In this document: one piece after another, positions 1-5,995 of the stretch
How positions within the stretch are numbered: the stretch's first letter is position 1
How the letters are laid out: the number at the start of each line of letters is the position of its first letter
DNA from: an uncultured Lachnobacterium sp.
GTDB lineage: Bacteria; Bacillota; Clostridia; Lachnospirales; Lachnospiraceae
Reading direction: 5' to 3'
DNA length: 11,759 bases
Assembly (NCBI GenBank): GCA_900548765.1
Contig: URLU01000056.1
Coordinates: 1-11,759 of the forward strand
Notes under the pieces: model-generated
What the model was told of the DNA's origin: nothing
What the model saw: only the letters and a program-made list of their open reading frames with translations
Databases searched by the model: none
Position numbers and translations under genes: made by a program

Positions 1-130
1 GGTAATCCTGCTTTAGCATACAGAAAAATCCTCTGTTAAAATAGTACATGAAATGTGGTGATTTTTAATACCAAAGTATGCAGGAAAGGCTGCCAGTGAC
101 AGTTTTTTTACATAAAAAAAGAATATCCTC

Positions 131-159
131 TTGCTACAGTCCCCTATGTATAGTATTCT
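131..159 (+). promoter_or_regulatory. Weak sigma-A-type promoter candidate for the membrane protein gene
   Basis: TTGCTA at 131-136 and TATTCT at 154-159 are separated by 17 bp, each matching four of six consensus positions. Transcription would start near 166, putting the 168-200 stem-loop at the very 5' end of the mRNA. The match is modest and the region is AT-rich, so this is only a candidate. Confidence 0.25.
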
Positions 160-167
160 ATATGAGG

Positions 168-200
168 AGATTACGACAAGCATTCCCTTTGTTGTAATTT
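168..200 (+). promoter_or_regulatory. 5' UTR stem-loop, 13 paired positions
   Basis: Bases 168-180 pair with 188-200 without a bulge, leaving a 7-nt loop (CATTCCC, 181-187). Three of the pairs are G-U (169/199, 175/193, 180/188), so the structure is stronger in RNA of the plus strand than as a DNA palindrome. It ends 37 nt before the start codon of the membrane protein gene and leaves its ribosome site free. There is no T-run after the stem, so it is not a standard terminator. An mRNA-stabilising or regulatory leader element is possible; I do not recognise a known riboswitch class. Confidence 0.45.
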
Positions 201-237
201 TACGTAATGTTTATTAAACGAAAGAGAGGACTTTGTT

Positions 238-693
238 ATGGGAAATGTACTTATGTTACTTGGCGGATTTGCAGTTGTTGCAGTTATCGCCGTAATCGCA
301 ATTTATGTGTGGACAGCCGTGGTGTATCAGAAGGTGTTAAAGCATCTGGGATATAAGAACCCATGGATGGCGTGGATTCCATATGTAAACAACTATGCAG
401 TTGCAGATGTAATTCGTGGGGATAACGACAAGACAAACGTACTTGGATTGGAGTTACCATCTATGCTGTTCAACTTCTGGTGGCTGATTGGAATTGTTAT
501 TACAAGAATACCTAATGTGGGTTCTATTTTATATCTGGCATTACAGATTATCTGCCTTGGAACATGCTTTAAGACTATTTATGCAAAATGTGAGCAGAAG
601 GATCCAAGTGAGGTAGCTGCACTTGCATATGTATCTGGATTTATTCCAATTATTGCATTAATTAAGTTTACAGCATATAAATTTGATAAATAA
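238..693 (+). CDS. Small multi-pass membrane protein of unknown function
   Basis: A 151-residue integral membrane protein. About four hydrophobic segments are visible: residues 5-30, 74-91, 94-112 and 126-145. Between the first two lies a short polar stretch with the pattern GYKNPWMAWIPYVNNYA (38-54). That pattern (Gly-Tyr-Lys, a Trp-rich turn, Ile-Pro, Asn-Tyr) resembles the small membrane proteins grouped around DUF5684 and similar families, in which a GYK...W...IP-Y-N core follows the first helix. I assign the family only tentatively and no activity is known to me. The start is ATG at 238 with AGAGAGGA about 7 nt upstream. The gene stands alone: a long leader precedes it and a strong terminator follows six bases after the stop, so it is probably monocistronic. 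It converges on argG but there is no sign that it belongs to arginine metabolism. Confidence 0.85.
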   Translation: MGNVLMLLGGFAVVAVIAVIAIYVWTAVVYQKVLKHLGYKNPWMAWIPYVNNYAVADVIRGDNDKTNVLGLELPSMLFNFWWLIGIVITRIPNVGSILYLALQIICLGTCFKTIYAKCEQKDPSEVAALAYVSGFIPIIALIKFTAYKFDK

Positions 694-699
694 GATGCT

Positions 700-737
700 A
701 AAAAAGCTTGCACCCCATAAGGGCTGCAAGCTTTTTT
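700..737. terminator. Bidirectional intrinsic terminator between the membrane protein gene and argG
   Basis: A perfect 13-bp inverted repeat (700-712 with 725-737) encloses CCC/GGG pairs (714-716 with 721-723) and an ATAA loop (717-720). One unpaired C-C position (713/724) lies between the two stem parts. The stem begins with six A and ends with six T, so each strand reads as a GC-centred hairpin ending in a U-run. It lies 6 nt after the plus-strand stop (693) and 6 nt after the argG stop on the minus strand (744), so it serves both convergent genes. Confidence 0.93.
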
Positions 738-743
738 GCTGTC

Positions 744-1970
744 TTATTTTTTATTGTTTTTCTCAAGCTCAAGCATCTTCATAGCACGAACCTTCAGTGG
801 GAGTCCCCAAAGTGTGATGAAGCCTTCTGCGTCATGGTGGTCATACATATCACCAGTTGTAAAGCTTGCCAGGGACTCGCTGTAGAGTGAGTATGGAGAA
901 GTTGTACCAGCTTTGATGATGTTGCCCTTATAGAGCTTAAATTTAACCTCACCTGTTACATATTCCTGTGTAGATGTAACGAAAGCTGAGATAGCCTCGC
1001 GAAGAGGTGTGAACCATTTTCCTTCATATACAACCTGGGCTAATTTGTGTCCCATTTCCATCTTGACTTCCATAGTAGCACGATCTAAAACGAGCTCCTC
1101 AAGCTGGTCATGTGCCTCCATGAGGATTGTTCCGCCAGGAGTCTCATATACACCACGGGACTTCATGCCTACTACACGATTTTCAACTATATCTACGATA
1201 CCTACACCATGTTTGCCGCCCAAGCGGTTAAGTTCTCTGATAATGTCAGATACCTTCATTTTCTTTCCGTTTACAGATGTAGGAATACCCTTTTCAAAAG
1301 TCATTGTCACATATTCGCCTTCATCTGGAGCTTTTTCAGGTGTTACCCCCAGTACCAGCATATGGTCATAATTTGGCTCCTGAGCAGGATCCTCAAGCTC
1401 AAGTCCTTCGTGGCTGATATGCCAGAGGTTACGGTCACGGCTGTAGGACTGGTCTGTACTGAATGGAAGATCGATTCCATGAGCCTTGCAGTAGTCAATC
1501 TCTGCCTGACGTGAATCCATTGCCCAGCGGTCATCTCTCCAAGGGGCTATAACCTTGATGTCCGGAGCAAGGGCTTTGATACCGAGCTCAAAACGAATCT
1601 GGTCATTTCCTTTTCCTGTAGCACCATGGCAGATAGCCACAGCTCCCTCTTTGCGGGCAATCTCTACTAATTTTGCAGCAATGCCGGGTCTTGCCATAGC
1701 TGTTCCCATTAAATATTTATGCTCATATACAGCACCTGCCTGAACACATGGAACGATGTAGTTATCACAGAAGTCATCTACGATATCCTCTATGTATAAT
1801 TTGGAAGCACCTGATAATTTCGCACGTTCCTCAAGTCCGTCTAACTCCTCGCCCTGTCCGCAGTCTACACAGCAGCAGATTACTTCATATCCGTATGTTT
1901 CTTTTAACCAAGGGATGATAGCAGTAGTATCAAGTCCGCCTGAGTATGCCAATACAACTTTTTCGCTCAT
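744..1970 (-). CDS. argG: Argininosuccinate synthase
   Basis: Ligates citrulline and aspartate at the expense of ATP (to AMP and pyrophosphate) to make argininosuccinate, the penultimate step of arginine synthesis, in the cytoplasm. The 408-residue length is normal for the family. The N-terminal ATP pyrophosphatase P-loop (AYSGGLDTT, residues 8-16) is intact. The family signature GATGKGNDQIRF is at 116-127, and the central and C-terminal synthetase parts are complete. The start is fixed by ATG at 1970 (minus strand) with GAGAGGA at 1984-1978, a 7-nt spacer. The gene is divergent from argC, and the shared control region contains two ARG boxes, so joint arginine repression is likely. argH, which often follows argG, is not next to it here: the gene ends at a terminator. 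Confidence 0.97.
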   Translation of the reverse strand: MSEKVVLAYSGGLDTTAIIPWLKETYGYEVICCCVDCGQGEELDGLEERAKLSGASKLYIEDIVDDFCDNYIVPCVQAGAVYEHKYLMGTAMARPGIAAKLVEIARKEGAVAICHGATGKGNDQIRFELGIKALAPDIKVIAPWRDDRWAMDSRQAEIDYCKAHGIDLPFSTDQSYSRDRNLWHISHEGLELEDPAQEPNYDHMLVLGVTPEKAPDEGEYVTMTFEKGIPTSVNGKKMKVSDIIRELNRLGGKHGVGIVDIVENRVVGMKSRGVYETPGGTILMEAHDQLEELVLDRATMEVKMEMGHKLAQVVYEGKWFTPLREAISAFVTSTQEYVTGEVKFKLYKGNIIKAGTTSPYSLYSESLASFTTGDMYDHHDAEGFITLWGLPLKVRAMKMLELEKNNKK

Positions 1971-2012
1971 TTGAAAATCCTCTCTTTCTCTTTAACGCAT
2001 TGAACTAAAAAT

Positions 2013-2041
2013 AATATATAACACTTATACTTATATTGCAA
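2013..2041 (-). promoter_or_regulatory. Candidate argG promoter
   Basis: Reading the minus strand, TTGCAA (2041-2036) and TATATT (2018-2013) are 17 bp apart, which would start transcription near 2006 and give a leader of about 36 nt. Its -35 box touches the left edge of the first ARG box. A second minus-strand possibility lies further up (TTGCAT 2078-2073 with TATATT 2054-2049, 18 bp) and would be fully covered by the ARG boxes. I cannot decide between them by eye. Confidence 0.4.
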
Positions 2042-2079
2042 GTGTAAAAATATACATGATAAATGTATAATTATGCAAA
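2041..2079. promoter_or_regulatory. Pair of ArgR-type ARG boxes
   Basis: Box 1 is 2041-2058 with core TGTAAAAATATACA (2043-2056); box 2 is 2062-2079 with core TGTATAATTATGCA (2064-2077). Each is an imperfect palindrome close to the known ARG-box pattern TGAAT-N4-ATTCA. Box 2 matches its own reverse complement at 12 of 14 positions. The two 18-bp boxes are separated by exactly 3 bp, so their centres lie 21 bp apart. That is the spacing known for operators bound by one ArgR hexamer. Position between divergent argG and argC supports arginine-dependent repression of both directions. The boxes themselves are read directly from the sequence; the regulator is inferred and is not encoded in the window. 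Confidence 0.7.
2043..2071 (+). promoter_or_regulatory. Candidate argC promoter P1 under the ARG boxes
   Basis: A perfect TATAAT (2066-2071) is preceded after 17 bp by a poor -35 (TGTAAA, 2043-2048; three of six matches). Transcription would begin near 2078, giving a leader of about 90 nt. Both elements lie inside the two ARG boxes, the arrangement expected for direct repression, which is the main reason to prefer it despite the weak -35. Confidence 0.4.
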
Positions 2080-2098
2080 TCTTTGTATATTTTTTCTC

Positions 2099-2127
2099 TT
2101 TACGTTAATTTTAAGGTGTACTATATT
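2099..2127 (+). promoter_or_regulatory. Candidate argC promoter P2
   Basis: TTTACG (2099-2104, four of six) and TATATT (2122-2127, five of six) are 17 bp apart, giving a start near 2134 and a leader of about 36 nt. The -10 box lies inside the palindrome at 2119-2133. If this is the promoter in use, the ARG boxes would sit 55-95 bp upstream of the start, a less direct place for repression. Confidence 0.4.
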
Positions 2128-2151
2128 ATAGTAAGTGAATACTTTAAAGTA
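2119..2151 (+). repeat. Two adjacent palindromes in the argC leader
   Basis: TACTATA-T-TATAGTA (2119-2133) is a perfect 7-bp inverted repeat around one base. TACTTTAAAGTA (2140-2151) is a perfect 12-bp palindrome. Both begin with TAC and end with GTA, and their centres are about 20 bp (two helical turns) apart. They lie just upstream of the argC ribosome site. They could be an operator for an unidentified dimeric regulator, or chance in AT-rich DNA. Confidence 0.4.
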
Positions 2152-2157
2152 CGGAAA

Positions 2158-2163
2158 AGAGGA
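2158..2163 (+). promoter_or_regulatory. argC ribosome binding site fixing the start
   Basis: AGAGGA lies 6 nt before ATG 2170. A longer open frame exists upstream (from TTG 2083), but that extension has no ribosome site and runs through the promoter region, while the Rossmann fold MIKAGIIGATGYAG begins exactly at 2170. Confidence 0.85.
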
Positions 2164-2169
2164 ATTGAT

Positions 2170-3228
2170 ATGATTAAAGCAGGAATAATTGGAGCGACTG
2201 GCTATGCAGGAGCAGAACTGGTTCGTATATTGATGAATCACAAGGAAGTGGAAATCGCATGGTATGGTTCGAGAAGCTATATAGATAAGGAATATGCAGA
2301 TGTATATTCTAACTTTTTTGAAATAGTAGATGCAAAATGCCTGGATGATAATATGGATGAGCTGGCAGACCAGGTGGATGTGATTTTCACAGCGACACCA
2401 CAGGGCTTTCTGGCAAGCGTGTTGTCAGAGGATATATTAAATAAGGTAAAGATCATTGATTTATCCGCTGATTTTAGAATCAAGGATGTAGCTATATATG
2501 AGAAATGGTACAAAATTGAGCACAAGAGCCCGCAGTTTATTGAGGAGGCTGTATATGGACTCTGCGAGATAAACAGGGGCAGGATTGATAAAAATACAAG
2601 ACTTGTTGCAAATCCGGGCTGCTATACTACCTGCTCAATCCTCACAGCTTATCCCCTTGTAAAGGAAGGAATCATTGACCCTGACACTTTGATTATTGAT
2701 GCTAAATCAGGTACTTCAGGAGCTGGAAGAGGAGCCAAGACTCCTAACCTTTTCTGTGAGGTAAATGAGAACATGAAGGCATATGGCGTGACAAGCCACA
2801 GGCATACACCGGAGATTGAGGAGCAGCTTGGATATGCTGCAGGAAAGGAAATTATGGTGAATTTCACACCACATCTGGTTCCTATGAACAGGGGAATTCT
2901 TGCTACAGAGTATGCGTCTTTGAATAAAAAGCCGGATGGTACATATCCTGCATATGATGAGGTCAAGGCTGTCTATGACAAGTATTATGCTGATGAAAAG
3001 TTTGTCAGGGTGCTTAAAAAGGGTGTCTGCCCTGAAACCAAATGGGTTGAGGGCAGCAATTATGTGGATGTGAACTTTGTTATTGATGAGAGAACCGGCA
3101 GAATCGTCATGATGGGAGCTCTTGATAATCTGGTAAAGGGTGCCGCAGGACAGGCGGTACAGAACATGAACCTTTTATTTGGATTTGACGAGGCAGAGGG
3201 ATTAAATATGGTTCCAATGTTCCCATAG
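2170..3228 (+). CDS. argC: N-acetyl-gamma-glutamyl-phosphate reductase
   Basis: Reduces N-acetylglutamyl-phosphate to N-acetylglutamate semialdehyde with NADPH, the third step of the acetylated arginine route. The 352-residue protein has the normal size. The N-terminal Rossmann nucleotide site is GATGYAGAEL (residues 8-17). The catalytic cysteine is C151 in NPGCYTT, and the conserved histidine motif SHRHTPEI lies at 209-216. The C-terminal part includes the usual NxVKGAAGQAVQ-type motif near 317-330. It is the first gene of the set argC - GNAT - argB - argD, read from the control region shared with argG. A 90-nt gap with a hairpin separates it from the GNAT gene, so expression of the downstream genes may be partly separate. 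Confidence 0.97.
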   Translation: MIKAGIIGATGYAGAELVRILMNHKEVEIAWYGSRSYIDKEYADVYSNFFEIVDAKCLDDNMDELADQVDVIFTATPQGFLASVLSEDILNKVKIIDLSADFRIKDVAIYEKWYKIEHKSPQFIEEAVYGLCEINRGRIDKNTRLVANPGCYTTCSILTAYPLVKEGIIDPDTLIIDAKSGTSGAGRGAKTPNLFCEVNENMKAYGVTSHRHTPEIEEQLGYAAGKEIMVNFTPHLVPMNRGILATEYASLNKKPDGTYPAYDEVKAVYDKYYADEKFVRVLKKGVCPETKWVEGSNYVDVNFVIDERTGRIVMMGALDNLVKGAAGQAVQNMNLLFGFDEAEGLNMVPMFP

Positions 3229-3251
3229 GGAATATGTGCCATATGAAAGTG

Positions 3252-3283
3252 GTGCGTTTACTTAAGCTATAGGGTAAATGCAC
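3252..3283 (+). other. Stem-loop in the argC-GNAT gap
   Basis: GTGCGTTTAC (3252-3261) pairs with GTAAATGCAC (3274-3283) through ten positions, one of them G-U, around a 12-nt loop. There is no T-run after it, so it is not a normal terminator. It could be an mRNA processing or 3'-end stabilising element that sets the ratio of ArgC to the downstream enzymes. The rest of the 90-nt gap shows only the weak ribosome site of the next gene. Confidence 0.4.
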
Positions 3284-3318
3284 GGAGAAGTTTAATAATA
3301 AGGAATATTTGTATATAT

Positions 3319-3801
3319 ATGAATAAAGATTATAAAGAAAATGACAATTTAGATTATGAAATAAGGCTTATGACAATTGATGACTACGAGGAAGTACATG
3401 CTCTCTGGATGAGTATTCATGGCTTTGGAATCAGAAGTATTGATGATTCGAGAGAGGGCGTGGAGCGGTTTCTGAAGCGCAATCCCACTACCAGTGTGGT
3501 TGCTGTCTCAGATGACAGAATCGTCGGTGCCATTCTCTGTGGACATGATGGCAGAAGAGGCTGTCTCTATCATGTGTGCGTGCATGAGGACTACAGAAAG
3601 CATGGCATTGGCAAGTCCATGGCAGTTGCCTGCATGAGAGCCTTACAGGCAGAGCATATAAACAAGGTCAACATCATAGCCTTCAAGTCAAATGAGTTGG
3701 GAAATCACTTCTGGCAGGAAGAGGGCTGGACATTTAGAGATGACCTTAATTATTATGATTTTACCTTGAATGAAACAAATATAACTAATTTTAATAAATA
3801 G
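3319..3801 (+). CDS. GNAT-family N-acetyltransferase in the argJ position
   Basis: A 160-residue single-domain acetyltransferase using acetyl-CoA. Strand 1 is seen at YEIRLMTIDDYEEV (13-26). Motif A, HVCVHEDYRKHGIGKSM (85-101), contains the acetyl-CoA pyrophosphate loop R93-x-x-G96-x-G98. The C-terminal motif with an aromatic turn, HFWQEEGWTFRDD, is at 130-142. The VGAILCGHDGRRG stretch (69-81) and the overall layout resemble the E. coli YpeA type of GNAT. Its substrate cannot be read from sequence. Its place between argC and argB, where many Gram-positive clusters carry argJ, makes a role as a short N-acetylglutamate synthase plausible, as known for short single-domain synthases in other bacteria; this is inference. 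The start is ATG 3319 with AAGGA 14 nt upstream, a long spacing, so translation may be weak. ATG 3370 is a less likely alternative because it removes most of strand 1. Confidence 0.85.
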   Translation: MNKDYKENDNLDYEIRLMTIDDYEEVHALWMSIHGFGIRSIDDSREGVERFLKRNPTTSVVAVSDDRIVGAILCGHDGRRGCLYHVCVHEDYRKHGIGKSMAVACMRALQAEHINKVNIIAFKSNELGNHFWQEEGWTFRDDLNYYDFTLNETNITNFNK

Positions 3802-3842
3802 GCAGCAATAACTTTGTGCATGAAAAGATTAAGCGAAAAAGT

Positions 3843-3848
3843 GAGGAG
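3843..3848 (+). promoter_or_regulatory. argB ribosome binding site fixing the start
   Basis: GAGGAG is 6 nt before ATG 3855. The open frame extends back to GTG 3816, but those 13 codons contain this site and have none of their own, so 3855 is the start. Confidence 0.8.
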
Positions 3849-3854
3849 ATAGAT

Positions 3855-4754
3855 ATGGAAGAAAAAAACATGGACAAGATACTGGAAAAAGCAGAGGTGC
3901 TGATTGAGGCACTGCCATACATACAGAGATTTAACCGCAAGATTATCGTAGTAAAATATGGCGGTTCCGCTATGGTTGACGAGACCTTAAAGAAGCAGGT
4001 GATTCAGGATGTCACACTCTTAAAGCTGGTAGGTTTTAAGCCTATTATCGTACACGGTGGCGGCAAGGAAATCAGCCGCTGGGTCGGTAAGGTCGGTATG
4101 GAGCCTGTATTTGTAAATGGTCTTAGAAAGACAGATGCAGACACCATGGAAATCGCCGAGATGGTTTTAAACAAGGTAAACAAGTCTCTGGTTAAGCTGG
4201 TTGAGGAGCTGGGTGTGAATGCCATAGGTATCAGTGGCAAGGATGGTGGACTTTTAAAGGTTAAGAAAAAGCTGTCAAATGGTGAGGATATAGGCTTTGT
4301 AGGTGAGATTACAGAGGTTAATCCAAAGATTATCTATGACCTTCTGGAAAAGGATTTTCTCCCTATTATTTGTCCAATCGGTATGGATGATGAGTACAAT
4401 ACATACAATATTAATGCTGATGATGCAGCCTGCGCTATTGCTCGTGCTGTGGAGGCTGAAAAGCTTGCTTTCTTAACTGATATTGAGGGTGTATACAAGA
4501 ATCCGGAGGACAAGAATTCTCTTATATCAGAGCTTACTGTCTCAGAGGCAAAGGAGCTGATTACAGATGGTTTCATCGGTGGAGGTATGCTTCCTAAGTT
4601 AAACAACTGTATTGATGCGATTGAAAACGGGGTATCACGTGTGCATATTCTGGACGGACGTATCGCCCACTGTCTTTTACTTGAGATATTTACTAACAAG
4701 GGAATCGGTACAGCAATCTTAGATGACAAGGAGGCGAAGTTCTTCAATGAATAA
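3855..4754 (+). CDS. argB: Acetylglutamate kinase, arginine-sensitive type
   Basis: Phosphorylates N-acetylglutamate with ATP, usually the committed and feedback-controlled step. The 299-residue protein is complete. The amino acid kinase motif VVKYGGSAM (32-40, K34) and the glycine-rich IVHGGGKEI loop near 75-83 bind phosphates and substrate. Two marks point to the hexameric arginine-inhibited form rather than the E. coli form. The first is an N-terminal helix before the fold (about residues 5-27, KILEKAEVLIEALPYIQRF). The second is the C-terminal signature HCLLLEIFTNKGIGT, which matches the H-x-LLLE-[IL]-F...G-x-GT pattern of the arginine site. This is family knowledge applied to visible residues. 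The 3' end carries the ribosome site of argD and overlaps it by 8 nt, so the two are translationally linked. Confidence 0.97.
   Translation: MEEKNMDKILEKAEVLIEALPYIQRFNRKIIVVKYGGSAMVDETLKKQVIQDVTLLKLVGFKPIIVHGGGKEISRWVGKVGMEPVFVNGLRKTDADTMEIAEMVLNKVNKSLVKLVEELGVNAIGISGKDGGLLKVKKKLSNGEDIGFVGEITEVNPKIIYDLLEKDFLPIICPIGMDDEYNTYNINADDAACAIARAVEAEKLAFLTDIEGVYKNPEDKNSLISELTVSEAKELITDGFIGGGMLPKLNNCIDAIENGVSRVHILDGRIAHCLLLEIFTNKGIGTAILDDKEAKFFNE
4728..4734 (+). promoter_or_regulatory. argD ribosome binding site inside argB
   Basis: AAGGAGG lies within the last codons of argB, 12 nt before ATG 4747. An upstream in-frame ATG (4723) has no such site and would add eight odd residues (MTRRRSSS). The start at 4747 overlaps the argB stop by 8 nt, which favours coupled translation. 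Confidence 0.8.
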
Positions 4755-5949
4755 GCAGGAATATATAAACGAAGCAGAGAGTGACTTACTACACACCTAC
4801 AATAGATTTGGACTGGTCTTGGACCATGGTGAGGGCGTGTATTTATATGATACAGATGGCAGAAAATACCTGGATTTTGCAGCTGGAATAGCAGTCTGTG
4901 CCCTGGGCTACAGCAATGAGGCACACAAGACAGCCCTTAAAAATCAGGTGGATGCCCTGCTGCACACCTCAAACCTCTACTATAACCCTCCTATTATAAA
5001 GGCGGCAGAAGCAGTTGTAAAAGCCAGCGGTATGGACAGGGTATTTTTCACAAACAGTGGTACTGAGGCAATCGAGGGAGCTATAAAGGCTGCCAAGAAA
5101 TATGCCTTTACCAGGGATGGACACGCAGGACATGAGATTATTGCCATGAAGCAGTCGTTTCACGGCAGAAGCATAGGAGCCTTATCTGTCACAGGAAATG
5201 CCCATTATCAGGAGCCTTTTGAGCCGCTTATGCCGGGGGTTAAATTTGCAGATTACAACGATTTGGAAAGCGTTAAGGCTCTTGTTACAGACAAAACCTG
5301 TGCCATTATCATGGAGACCGTGCAGGGTGAGGGTGGCATATATCCTGCTGATGCAGATTTCTTACAGGGTGTCAGAAGGCTTTGTGATGATAAGGATATT
5401 CTTTTGATTCTCGATGAAATTCAGTGTGGCATGGGACGTACAGGAAAGATGTTTGCATGGCAGGATTATGGTGTGAAGCCTGATATTATGACTTCTGCCA
5501 AGGCTTTGGGCTGCGGAGTGCCTGTGGGAGCCTTTATGATGACCCAGAAGGTGGCAGACAAGTCACTGGCACCGGGAGACCATGGCACCACCTATGGCGG
5601 CAATCCATTTGTAGGAGCAGCAGTTTCAGCAGTGTTTGAGCAGTTTGAAAAGCTTAACATATTAGACCATGTAAATGAGCTGACACCATATCTGGAGGCA
5701 GAGCTTGATAAGCTTGTGGAAAAATATGACTGCCTCACAGCCAGAAGAGGAAAAGGCTTCATGCAGGGGGTAGAGTGCACACTGCCGGTAGGTCAGGTGT
5801 CCGCAAAAGCCCTTGAAAATGGACTTATCGTGATAACAGCAGGCAGCAATGTGCTCAGATTTGTGCCGCCACTTGTTATTGAAAAAGCTGATGTTGACGA
5901 GATGATTAGGCTTCTTTCTCTAACATTAGATGAAATGCTTTCGAAATAG
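4747..5949 (+). CDS. argD: Acetylornithine aminotransferase
   Basis: Transfers the amino group of glutamate to N-acetylglutamate semialdehyde to make N-acetylornithine; a cytoplasmic PLP enzyme of the class III aminotransferase fold. It has 400 residues, normal for the family. Visible landmarks are the PLP phosphate-binding NSGTEAIEGAIKAAK (103-117), SFHGR (137-141), the glutamate of ETVQGEGG (190-197), the cofactor aspartate in LDEIQCGMGRTG (222-233), and the Schiff-base lysine K252 in TSAKALGCGVP. GDHGTTYGGNP (277-287) supplies the phosphate contact from the other subunit. It is the last gene of the arginine set: a 68-nt gap with a new promoter candidate separates it from comEA, and no intrinsic terminator is visible after it, so some read-through into the competence genes is possible. 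argF and argH do not follow. Confidence 0.96.
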   Translation: MNKQEYINEAESDLLHTYNRFGLVLDHGEGVYLYDTDGRKYLDFAAGIAVCALGYSNEAHKTALKNQVDALLHTSNLYYNPPIIKAAEAVVKASGMDRVFFTNSGTEAIEGAIKAAKKYAFTRDGHAGHEIIAMKQSFHGRSIGALSVTGNAHYQEPFEPLMPGVKFADYNDLESVKALVTDKTCAIIMETVQGEGGIYPADADFLQGVRRLCDDKDILLILDEIQCGMGRTGKMFAWQDYGVKPDIMTSAKALGCGVPVGAFMMTQKVADKSLAPGDHGTTYGGNPFVGAAVSAVFEQFEKLNILDHVNELTPYLEAELDKLVEKYDCLTARRGKGFMQGVECTLPVGQVSAKALENGLIVITAGSNVLRFVPPLVIEKADVDEMIRLLSLTLDEMLSK

Positions 5950-5960
5950 ACTTGTAATAA

Positions 5961-5988
5961 TTGCAAAAAGTCTGTAAAATGATATAAA
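5961..5988 (+). promoter_or_regulatory. Candidate promoter of the comEA operon
   Basis: TTGCAA (5961-5966) and TATAAA (5983-5988) are separated by 16 bp, placing the transcript start near 5995. An overlapping alternative is TTGTAA (5952-5957) with TAAAAT (5975-5980), 17 bp apart. With the first choice the mRNA would begin almost exactly with the ribosome-site hairpin at 5996-6013. Confidence 0.5.
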
Positions 5989-5995
5989 CATCAAG

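Larger units (their letters stand above)
1..237. other. Gene-free leader upstream of the small membrane protein gene
   Basis: I see no coding region here on either strand; the longest ATG-started reading frames are only a few codons. It holds a T7/A7 inverted run (103-109 and 114-120, loop ACAT), a nested long-range inverted repeat (GCATAC 16-21 with GTATGC 76-81; AAAAATC 24-30 with GATTTTT 60-66), a weak promoter candidate (131-159), a strong stem-loop (168-200) and the ribosome site AGAGAGGA (about 223-230). The T-run at 103-109 could be the tail of a terminator for a gene left of the window, but the hairpin before it is too weak to call. Confidence 0.6.

Noticed and set aside
80..109. Terminator of an upstream gene ending in the T-run at 103-109
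   Set aside because: Only 3-4 bp stems (GCAG/CTGC or CTG/CAG) can form before the T-run, too weak to call without the upstream sequence.
1009..1514. Plus-strand open frames of 120 and 134 codons inside argG
   Set aside because: They lie opposite conserved argG sequence, overlap each other in different frames and lack ribosome sites.
2083..2169. N-terminal extension of ArgC from TTG 2083
   Set aside because: It translates promoter and leader DNA, has no ribosome site, and precedes the exact family N-terminus at 2170.
4334..4924. Open frame of 196 codons on the minus strand across argB and argD
   Set aside because: It is antisense to two clear enzymes, has no ribosome site, and its protein is a Ser/Pro/Ile-rich shadow with no recognisable fold.
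5952..5966. TTGTAA-TAA-TTGCAA dyad right after argD as terminator
   Set aside because: Six weak A-T-rich pairs, one of them G-U, with a 3-nt loop and A-run after it; it overlaps promoter elements instead.
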